In this document: piece after piece, positions 8,338-13,629 of the stretch
Numbering within the stretch: the first letter of the stretch is position 1
Layout: every line of letters starts with the position of its first letter
Assembly: GCA_902489745.1 (NCBI GenBank)
Contig: CABUBB010000019.1
Span: 1-40,535 of the forward strand
Length of the DNA: 40,535 bases
Origin: Metaruminococcus_A sp003150405
Lineage (GTDB): Bacteria; Bacillota; Clostridia; Oscillospirales; Ruminococcaceae
Direction: 5' to 3'
Notes under the pieces: generated by a model
What the model was told of the DNA's origin: nothing
Databases searched by the model: none
What the model saw: only the letters and a program-made list of their open reading frames with translations
Translations under genes and position numbers: made by a program

Positions 8338-9315
8338 ATGTTTAATCTTAGTTTGACCGCTTGCAGTTTCCATTTGCGAAAAACCAATTCAAGAGGGAAT
8401 ACAAAAATCTTTAATTTAAATATGCCTCTTACTTTACAAAAAGAAGATGGAACAGAATGTGACTTTCAGGATTTATCAGAAATATTCGTTCAATTTTTTA
8501 AGACCCATGAGAGTCTTGTAAAAGATGATAATAAACAACAATCGTTTAGATGTGAATATAATGAAGATAATATATTAGAAACCGATGACTTCCGCATGTT
8601 CTACACAAGAATTTATTCGGGCGTATATGGTAGTTCGTCTGATATTATTGATGGAAACACTCAAAAAGTCAAATATAAAAAGAAATCATCCGATATAGAC
8701 ACAAGGCCATTTTATTTAATGGTTGTTTTTCCGAAAGACAGCGAGCGTGTAGTAGTCCAAAAGGGATTGTTTATCTTTCAAAATGTCGGCCAATTTGGTG
8801 TAAAAACGATAACTACTACTTTAATGCAGGAGTTTTTCTCAAATGAATTCCATATAACACTTAAATGCAACACTATCTCGCCCGATTTATTTGTTAAAAA
8901 AATTATACGGCAAGACAATATAAAAAAATTAGTGATGGTTAAAAATATTAAATCAAGTGATAACTCGGATAATGTAAGTAAAGGATATGGCTCAGAGATT
9001 CGCGAAATTGGTAATTTGTACTTTACTGAAAAAATGTGGAGCCGTATGATGGATAAAATTCGATATGTGGCAGGTGGCCGCTATAATTTGTTCGAATTTG
9101 AACAGATAGAATATGACAACTTAAAGGTTGTAGTTGATATTGGTGGACGTACTCGAAAAATAAACCTACATAATCTTGAAAACCTTAGTATTATAGAAGC
9201 TATACCAGATGAAATAAAAATGGCTGACGGTCACCCTAATTTGACAATGCTCATTGAGCATTTTACAAAAGTAGCAACAGAATATTTAGAGGAAATGGTG
9301 CTGCATATCGGTTAA
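8338..9315 (+). CDS. Unknown soluble protein, first gene of AT-rich cargo operon
   Basis: 325 aa from ATG 8338 (GAGGAGGGG upstream; an in-frame TTG at 8335 is less likely). I do not recognise the family. It has no signal peptide or membrane segment. The N-terminal part is rich in beta-type alternation (NLSLTACSFHLRK, FNLNMPLTLQK). A Lys/Asp-rich loop lies near residues 110-120, before RPFYLMVVFPKD, then GLFIFQNVGQFGVKTITTTL. The C-terminus is helical and ends LTMLIEHFTKVATEYLEEMV. There is no kinase, nuclease, NTPase or nucleotidyltransferase motif that I can see. Codon use is far more AT-rich than the chromosome and also than the recombinase. It is 16 nt from the membrane-protein gene, so the two are cotranscribed. 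The likely role is a cytosolic partner or sensor for that protein; this is inference. Confidence 0.8.
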   Translation: MFNLSLTACSFHLRKTNSRGNTKIFNLNMPLTLQKEDGTECDFQDLSEIFVQFFKTHESLVKDDNKQQSFRCEYNEDNILETDDFRMFYTRIYSGVYGSSSDIIDGNTQKVKYKKKSSDIDTRPFYLMVVFPKDSERVVVQKGLFIFQNVGQFGVKTITTTLMQEFFSNEFHITLKCNTISPDLFVKKIIRQDNIKKLVMVKNIKSSDNSDNVSKGYGSEIREIGNLYFTEKMWSRMMDKIRYVAGGRYNLFEFEQIEYDNLKVVVDIGGRTRKINLHNLENLSIIEAIPDEIKMADGHPNLTMLIEHFTKVATEYLEEMVLHIG

Positions 9316-9331
9316 GCAGGAGGGGGAGTTT

Positions 9332-9871
9332 GTGAATAATGCATCTATCATTTTATTTATAGTTGGAACAGTTGTTTTGATTTTTAGTTTTTCCTTGAAA
9401 ATGAGCAATTTTCTTGATGTGCGCTCAATATTCCTTGAACACTTTAGCGTGTTTAAAGGGAATCCACTGCAACTTGTAAGTATTTTTATTGTTCCCGTTT
9501 TATTTTCTATCGGTATCTTAAATATACGTTGCGTAGATAGTGAAATATTGAATAATCTTAACATTATTTTATCAATTCTTATAGCTATGTTTTTTTCTAC
9601 ACTTAGCATCTTGTGCGCATTTGCAGATAAAGATAATAAAAATTCAAAATATAAGCAACTTTTAAAAGAGACATTTAATGCAACAATTTTTGAAGCACTC
9701 GTCTGCTTGCTATTGCTTTTCATTTCATTTGTTACATTATTTATTGGAGAATTTAAGCAATCGTTGTATTTGCAAATAATTAGTGGAAGTATTTACTATT
9801 TAGCAATTGTAGCTGTACTCAATATCTTGGTGATTATAAAACGGCTTAAAATTCTTTTTGAAAACAAATAA
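9332..9871 (+). CDS. Small multi-spanning membrane protein, second gene of cargo operon
   Basis: 179 aa starting at GTG 9332 with GGAGGGGGAG in front. Hydrophobic segments lie at about residues 4-22, 46-63, 76-98, 117-138 and 145-170, giving 4 or 5 membrane spans. The loop with ADKDNKNSKYK near 98-108 is charged, and the tail ends KRLKILFENK. I know no family for it and see no transport signature. Two-gene operons of a soluble protein plus a small membrane protein are a common design in phage-defence and abortive-infection systems (Kiwa is one example), but I see no clear similarity to KwaA or KwaB. The strong AT bias indicates horizontal origin. Confidence 0.78.
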   Translation: MNNASIILFIVGTVVLIFSFSLKMSNFLDVRSIFLEHFSVFKGNPLQLVSIFIVPVLFSIGILNIRCVDSEILNNLNIILSILIAMFFSTLSILCAFADKDNKNSKYKQLLKETFNATIFEALVCLLLLFISFVTLFIGEFKQSLYLQIISGSIYYLAIVAVLNILVIIKRLKILFENK

Positions 9872-9880
9872 ACAATGATG

Positions 9881-9996
9881 ATGTTACGCAGTAGAACCTC
9901 GTTTTTGAGGGAAAAGGTATAAATCCCTTACCCTTGATGTTTTCGTGTCTGTAAACCGCTTAAATCAAGGCTATTTCGCCCTCTACTGCGTAACAT
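9881..9996. other. Cloverleaf-like inverted-repeat structure, 116 nt
   Basis: Perfect 15-bp outer arms ATGTTACGCAGTAGA (9881-9895) and its complement (9982-9996) enclose three hairpins: CCTC/GAGG (9897-9910), GGTA/TACC (9916-9932) and CCTTGAT/ATCAAGG (9932-9970), the last extended by GTTT/AAAC. It lies 9 nt after the membrane-protein gene. There is no T run, so it is not a simple terminator. It could be a structured RNA, a folded DNA recombination site, or a miniature inverted-repeat element. Confidence 0.65.
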
Positions 9997-10046
9997 TACT
10001 ATGGCAATTCATGTAGCTGTTCACACGAAATAAAATCTATATGTGA

Positions 10047-10121
10047 TTCCGGTTTCCGGTGTTGGATTACCCGATATTGGATTTTCCGACATCGGATAAT
10101 CCGACGTCGGAAAATCCAACG
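10047..10121. repeat. Five tandem 15-bp iteron-like repeats
   Basis: Units begin at 10047, 10062, 10077, 10092 and 10107. Units 2 to 5 fit the consensus TYGGATWWTCCGACR with few changes; unit 1 (TTCCGGTTTCCGGTG) is degenerate. Each unit is itself a near-palindrome (TCGGAT-AATCCGA). Units 3 to 5 together form a 43-nt hairpin (10077-10119) with one mismatch. The array is followed by a very AT-rich stretch (10120-10165). This layout resembles a replication-initiator iteron array with an unwinding region, or an array of repressor sites. No Rep gene is in the element. From 10166 to 10356 I see no gene. Confidence 0.7.
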
Positions 10122-10356
10122 CAATTAAATAAAGATATATAAAGTAAAGATTAAATAATTACGGATTCAATCAATTACCTATTCCATTCCTTTCCTTTCC
10201 GTCCCTCAATGCTTCCTCTACCCATATGCTGCCGGAACGGAAGCGAAAGGAAGCGGAAATACAGAAGTGATTATCCGTTAAGAAATTCCATAATTCAAAG
10301 GGAGCGCAAGCGGTCTATCCGATTGCGCTCTTGTCTGCCACATAGCAAGGACAGGG

Positions 10357-10398
10357 AAAACCGTCAAGGACGCGAAGCGCGAAGTTTATCCTTGACGG
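10357..10398 (-). terminator. Terminator of the sigma/HTH operon
   Basis: CCGTCAAGGA (10361-10370) pairs with TCCTTGACGG (10389-10398), with an inner CGCGAAGCGCG hairpin. On the minus strand the stem is followed by TTTTCCC. Confidence 0.7.
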
Positions 10399-10420
10399 CT
10401 TTCTCTGGCTTTGCTACTTG

Positions 10421-10624
10421 CTACCTGTCAAAACGAAATTGCAGGATAGCTTTGATAAGCTGTGCTTTCAAACGGTCTTGAATATCGTCGTTGATATGTC
10501 CACGATAGGTAGACAGATACTTGATGTGTCCGGCATAGTGCCGCAATACTGCGTCAATCGCTTCCGGCTCTCCGACAACTGCCTTTTCAATGATTTCAAA
10601 AGGTATCAGCTTCTTGTTCCTCAT
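10421..10624 (-). CDS. Tn916-type HTH conjugative-transposon protein (HTH_16 family)
   Basis: 67-aa protein beginning MRNKKLIPFEIIEKAVVGEP, continuing AIDAVLRHYAGHIKYLS and ending with a helical DRLKAQLIKAILQF. This matches the short helix-turn-helix proteins that accompany a sigma-like factor in Tn916 and Tn1549 relatives. Its start overlaps the 3' end of the sigma gene by 29 nt, with GGAGAG upstream inside that gene, so translation is probably coupled. It likely regulates element genes, but none of the conjugation genes it normally accompanies are present. Confidence 0.85.
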   Translation of the reverse strand: MRNKKLIPFEIIEKAVVGEPEAIDAVLRHYAGHIKYLSTYRGHINDDIQDRLKAQLIKAILQFRFDR

Positions 10625-11054
10625 GTTCTAATCTCTCCATTTCTTTTCGTAGCTGTTTTAGTGCCGCTAATTTCCAGTAATTCGCTGTACTTCTGTTTCG
10701 CCCATACTCTTTTCCGATTTGAGCGTCTGTATAACCGAAGAAAAAGTACAGAAACAAAACATTGCGTCTTTGTCCGGTCAATTTCAATAGTGCGTCGGCT
10801 AACCGCTTACTTGCGACAACAATCTCTTGCCCTTTTACCGCAAAGACGGTCGGTTGGTCGTACTGCTCAAAATAAGTATCCGTTGTAAACGGTTCAAGCG
10901 GTGTTTCGGATATTAAGTATTCAAGCGATACTTCCCGTTTCTGCTTCCGTCCCAAGTCACGATAGGCAGTCATTGCCGCATTGTAGAGAACAACCCTGCA
11001 AAAAGCAGCAAAAGTATATTCGATATGCTCCTTGTATTCTTCTGAATAAAACAT
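10596..11054 (-). CDS. Tn916-type sigma-70-like regulatory factor
   Basis: 152 aa. The N-terminal part (YTFAAFCRVVLYNAAMTAYRD) is like sigma region 2. The C-terminal region-4 helix-turn-helix is LTGQRRNVLFLYFFFGYTDAQIGKEYGRNRS followed by ALKQLRKEMERL. This is the Orf7-like regulator of Tn916-family elements, which activates transcription of element functions. The ribosome site AAGGGGGTGAG precedes ATG 11054. It lies behind a short leader frame and an attenuator-like hairpin, and overlaps the HTH gene. Confidence 0.88.
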   Translation of the reverse strand: MFYSEEYKEHIEYTFAAFCRVVLYNAAMTAYRDLGRKQKREVSLEYLISETPLEPFTTDTYFEQYDQPTVFAVKGQEIVVASKRLADALLKLTGQRRNVLFLYFFFGYTDAQIGKEYGRNRSTANYWKLAALKQLRKEMERLEHEEQEADTF

Positions 11055-11094
11055 TTAACTCACCCCCTTTCTTCCCAGTGGGGGGTATTACAAC

Positions 11095-11131
11095 AAACGC
11101 CCATGTAGTCGCAAAACCACATAGGCGTTTG
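11095..11131 (-). terminator. Attenuator-like hairpin between leader peptide and sigma gene
   Basis: AAACGCC-CATGT pairs with ACAT-GGCGTTT around a 12-nt loop. On the minus strand it is followed by the moderately T-rich TTTGTTGT. It lies between the 36-aa frame and the sigma gene, the arrangement of leader-controlled attenuation. Confidence 0.5.
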
Positions 11132-11145
11132 GTAATATGAGTTAT

Positions 11146-11256
11146 TTAAGCGTACATAGTGATATGTGTATTCATACTCATGTGCAAAATATCCCGTCGC
11201 ATGGAATAGGCTTTTTTTAATGATTGAAGTATATCAATGATACAGAAAAAGGACAT
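11146..11256 (-). CDS. 36-aa leader peptide upstream of sigma gene
   Basis: Starts at ATG 11254-11256 with a near-perfect ribosome site (AAGGAGGT, 7 nt spacing). The peptide begins MSFFCIIDILQSLKK and ends in several Met, His and Thr residues. It is followed by the 11095-11131 hairpin and then the sigma gene. Leader peptides with attenuators are known before tet(M) in Tn916-type elements. I infer a similar translation-sensing control here. Confidence 0.55.
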   Translation of the reverse strand: MSFFCIIDILQSLKKAYSMRRDILHMSMNTHITMYA

Positions 11257-11349
11257 GGCAATACCTCCTTGATACCGCCATATCCTAAATGTGCGCTCCC
11301 GCGTATTGACTATATGTAAAAATACAGCGGTTAATCTATCGCAGAACAG

Positions 11350-11393
11350 AAAAGAACCGATAACCGCATGTTACAACTGCGTGTTATCGGCTC
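11350..11393 (-). terminator. Terminator after KTR gene
   Basis: GAACCGATAAC (11354-11364) pairs with GTTATCGGCTC (11383-11393) with one G-T-type mismatch. On the minus strand the stem is followed by TTTTCTGTT. It overlaps the last codons of the KTR gene. Confidence 0.75.
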
Positions 11394-11572
11394 TGCGTCT
11401 GTGCGTCTGGCTCTGTAATGACTACAATATTAAATTTTTTTACATTGATTAAATTTTCCTGCCTACACTTTGGACAGTATAGCGGGAAATTCTTCAACTC
11501 GGTATCTTCCCGTATTCTTAATCGGGTTTTAGAATTACATATTGGACATAACACCCATTGTTCTTGTTGCAA
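11384..11572 (-). CDS. Cysteine-rich KTR domain protein
   Basis: 62-aa protein with two zinc-knuckle-like pairs, CPICNSKTRLRIREDT and YCPKCRQENLINVKKF. The motif C-x2-C-x-S/N-KTR is the signature of the Cys_rich_KTR family found as passenger genes in Tn916-like and related elements. The start is TTG 11570-11572, preceded by GAGGTGG. The function is unknown; a zinc-bound nucleic-acid binder is plausible. It is transcribed toward the sigma operon but separated from it by a terminator. Confidence 0.88.
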   Translation of the reverse strand: MQQEQWVLCPICNSKTRLRIREDTELKNFPLYCPKCRQENLINVKKFNIVVITEPDAQTQSR

Positions 11573-11632
11573 AACGCCACCTCAATTTCTCTTGTTCTGT
11601 TGAAAGTCATAAACAGAATACTGGGAAACTAC

Positions 11633-12358
11633 TTACGTTCCTAAAATGGTAATTGCCTTACTGCTGCATTGATTTACACACCGATAACATAAAGTACAGT
11701 GTCCGCTTGCTTTTATTTCATTTTGTGATAAAGATAAATTTTTCATGGGACATATGGCTACACACTGACCGCACTTGATACAAGTATTTATATTAATATG
11801 TACTTTATCGGAGTATTTTTGCGTTTTATTCCAAAACCAAAGCCGTTGTCCCAAAAGTCCTGCAATATGGCTTAAAAAACTCAATCCATTTTTAGATGGA
11901 GTGCCATTTTTTAGATTGCTGACCGATAATTTTATGCGTTCCTCTGCTTTTGCAACAATTTGTTTGTTCTGTGCCGGAGAGCGTTTCAGTGTTTTTACGT
12001 CACAAATACAGTCCGGCATTTTTAGATGTAGACCTCCCCATATCTGCGCTCCATACTTCCTAAACAATCTTGCAGCTACACCTGCACCGTCGCCGCTAAA
12101 AAGCCCCATTGTCGCAAGAATGAAAATGCGTTTTCCTTGCCAAATTTCAGAATTTCCGCATATAAAATCCCTTACTATTTTGGGAAGGTTGCTGTAATAT
12201 ATGGGGTATGCAAAAATGATATTTTTATGGTGCGCTATTTTTTCTACTGTATGAATATCTTCTAAAGGAGCAATCTCAGCCTCAGTATCATATAAAGCAA
12301 TGAATTTTTCTAAACAGTATTTCGTGTTACCTGTTCCGCTAAAATAAATTCCTATCAT
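11633..12358 (-). CDS. EFR1-type flavodoxin-ferredoxin fusion protein
   Basis: 241-aa cytoplasmic electron-transfer protein. The N-terminal flavodoxin-like domain has the FMN phosphate loop YFSGTGNTKYC at the start and continues through ATMGLFSGDGAG to about residue 150. The C-terminal bacterial ferredoxin domain has CIKCGQCVAICP and CTLCYRCVNQCSSKAI, eight Cys for two [4Fe-4S] clusters; the second motif ends in Ser rather than the usual Pro. It starts 3 nt after the TetR stop and must be cotranscribed with it. As cargo on the element it may reduce a xenobiotic or supply electrons to a host enzyme; the partner is unknown. Confidence 0.9.
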   Translation of the reverse strand: MIGIYFSGTGNTKYCLEKFIALYDTEAEIAPLEDIHTVEKIAHHKNIIFAYPIYYSNLPKIVRDFICGNSEIWQGKRIFILATMGLFSGDGAGVAARLFRKYGAQIWGGLHLKMPDCICDVKTLKRSPAQNKQIVAKAEERIKLSVSNLKNGTPSKNGLSFLSHIAGLLGQRLWFWNKTQKYSDKVHININTCIKCGQCVAICPMKNLSLSQNEIKASGHCTLCYRCVNQCSSKAITILGT

Positions 12359-12361
12359 CTT

Positions 12362-12976
12362 TTATCTCCTGTTTTCATTCATAAAGGAAAGCTGAAATAT
12401 ATTCATAAAATCAACTACTTTCTGTTTCCAGTCATTATCATAAGACACGTTATTCATGGTAGCTAACGCAGTAACCCCATGTATAAAAGCCCAAATTGTT
12501 ATGATAATGTCATTTTGCTTTTCTTTTGGATAGTTTGTCTGCTTCAATAGTTTGCTGACAATATCTTTGTAAATAATGAATGGCTTATAATTTTGACTAT
12601 CTGGGATTGACATGGATAGGTCAATTTTAATATTCGATTGAGCATACAGAAATTGAAAATAAGAAGGGTTTTCTGCAAAGAAAGATACATAAGCTATTCC
12701 CATATCTTTTAGCACATCTGCAACATTGCTATTCTTTTCAATGGTATTTTCCAACAATTTAGAAAACCTATCTGTAATAAATATCTGCATTGCGTTTAGT
12801 AATTCTTCTTTATTTTGAAAGTGACTGTATGGGGCGGCATGGCTAACGCCGCAAGCCGCAGCTACCTTTCTTAGTGAAAAGGCGCTTACTCCTTCCTTGC
12901 TTACAAGTTCAATTCCTGTTTCAATCAAGGCTTTTCGTAAATCCTTATGATGATAAGATTGTCTTTGCTCTAACAT
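12362..12976 (-). CDS. TetR/AcrR-family regulator
   Basis: 204 aa from ATG 12974-12976, which has GGAGGAAT in front. An in-frame start farther upstream (13066) would lie before the promoter and is rejected. The N-terminal helix-turn-helix is SLRKVAAACGVSHAAPYSHFQNKEELLNAM, typical of TetR, followed by an all-helical ligand domain with the WAFIHGVTALATM segment of the TetR_C_13/WHG type. It heads a two-gene operon with the ferredoxin fusion. A consensus promoter overlapped by two copies of a 15-bp repeat indicates autoregulation. Confidence 0.92.
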   Translation of the reverse strand: MLEQRQSYHHKDLRKALIETGIELVSKEGVSAFSLRKVAAACGVSHAAPYSHFQNKEELLNAMQIFITDRFSKLLENTIEKNSNVADVLKDMGIAYVSFFAENPSYFQFLYAQSNIKIDLSMSIPDSQNYKPFIIYKDIVSKLLKQTNYPKEKQNDIIITIWAFIHGVTALATMNNVSYDNDWKQKVVDFMNIFQLSFMNENRR

Positions 12977-12991
12977 ATAAATTCCTCCATA

Positions 12992-13036
12992 AATCTTTAC
13001 ACTGTCTACATTATATCTTTCAATCTTTACACTGTC
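12992..13036 (-). promoter_or_regulatory. Putative TetR operator: twin 15-bp direct repeats
   Basis: The minus-strand sequence GACAGTGTAAAGATT occurs twice, at 12992-13006 and 13022-13036, exactly 30 bp apart. One copy overlaps the -35 box and the other covers the start of transcription, so a bound regulator would bracket the promoter. Confidence 0.7.
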
Positions 13037-13038
13037 AA
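13010..13038 (-). promoter_or_regulatory. Consensus promoter of tetR-ferredoxin operon
   Basis: On the minus strand TTGACA (13033-13038) and TATAAT (13010-13015) are separated by 17 nt; both boxes match consensus exactly. Confidence 0.85.
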
Positions 13039-13218
13039 GTTGCAAGATAACATTAGTAAATTTCATTACACATATTCTTCGATTTTTTCACATCGCTTTG
13101 GCATTTCCAAAACTTTTCCGTATTAAGAAGTGAAAAAGAAAATTTGAAAAATTCTTCTCAAAACTTCGGCAAAATCGTCCTGTGCGGTGTTGTAGGTAGT
13201 GAGAGGAAAATCAGAGGG

Positions 13219-13278
13219 TTTGGGAAACTTCCCAACAAGCAAAATGCAGGGCATTTTCGGAAGTGGGTACCCACTTCC
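13219..13278. repeat. Three consecutive short perfect hairpins before tnpW
   Basis: TTGGGAA/TTCCCAA (about 13221-13236), AAAATGC/GCATTTT (about 13241-13257) and the 20-bp palindrome GGAAGTGGGTACCCACTTCC (13259-13278). They lie in the noncoding 13067-13337 stretch between the divergent tetR and tnpW. The role is unknown; recombinase, replication or transfer-origin structures are possibilities. Confidence 0.5.
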
Positions 13279-13337
13279 TATGCTTGCTACGAAACTTATC
13301 ACATTACAAAACAAGGAAAGGACGGGAAAGGAATGGA

Positions 13338-13556
13338 ATGGAAAGGAAACGAATTATCAAAGACGGTCAAATCGTCGTGAAAAATCCCCTGTATCAAGAA
13401 CTTCCAAAGCGTGAAGTCGTTATAAAATCGGGGAAAACGCTCTACCGCTTTACGGGCAGCTATGACGGGAAGAAGTCATTGCCGAGTAAAGTCTTACGTC
13501 TTATGGAACAGGAAAATTTACAGAAAGAAGTTGATAAAAAGGACGGGAGCCGATAA
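13338..13556 (+). CDS. tnpW: TnpW-family transposon-encoded protein
   Basis: 72 aa from ATG 13338. The sequence IKDGQIVVKNPLYQELPKREVVI followed by YRFTGSYDG is the signature of the TnpW family, small proteins adjoining recombinases in Tn4451-like and related clostridial elements. The weak upstream site AAAGGAATGG makes the exact start uncertain. Its molecular role is unknown. A 23-aa frame begins one base after its stop, and the recombinase gene follows. Confidence 0.85.
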   Translation: MERKRIIKDGQIVVKNPLYQELPKREVVIKSGKTLYRFTGSYDGKKSLPSKVLRLMEQENLQKEVDKKDGSR

Positions 13557-13557
13557 A

Positions 13558-13629
13558 ATGAGTACATACAATCCTGTATGGCAGACTGCCCGCCAACGAA
13601 AGGAGCAAACTTATGTTAAGGCAGTCTGA
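13558..13629 (+). CDS. 23-aa leader frame overlapping the recombinase start
   Basis: ATG 13558 lies 1 nt after the tnpW stop and the frame ends at TGA 13627-13629, overlapping the recombinase gene in another frame. It begins MSTYNPVWQTARQRK and covers the stem described at 13582-13628. It may act as a translational coupler; it may also be chance. Confidence 0.4.
   Translation: MSTYNPVWQTARQRKEQTYVKAV
13582..13628 (+). promoter_or_regulatory. Stem-loop enclosing the recombinase ribosome site and start codon
   Basis: CAGACTGCC (13582-13590) pairs perfectly with GGCAGTCTG (13620-13628). The 29-nt loop holds the ribosome site AAAGGAG (13599-13605) and ATG 13613. Ribosomes on the 23-aa frame would open this stem, which suggests translational control of recombinase output. 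Confidence 0.45.

Noticed and set aside
8338..9871. Kiwa-type defence operon
   Set aside because: A soluble-plus-membrane pair and sizes loosely similar, but gene order is reversed and I see no sequence similarity to KwaA or to the DUF4868 protein KwaB. I therefore do not assign it.
9881..9996. tRNA gene
   Set aside because: The fold is cloverleaf-like, but it has no TTCGANNC loop, no anticodon arm of proper size and no CCA-type acceptor.
10047..10121. CRISPR array
   Set aside because: The repeats are contiguous 15-bp units without unique spacers, and no cas gene is nearby.
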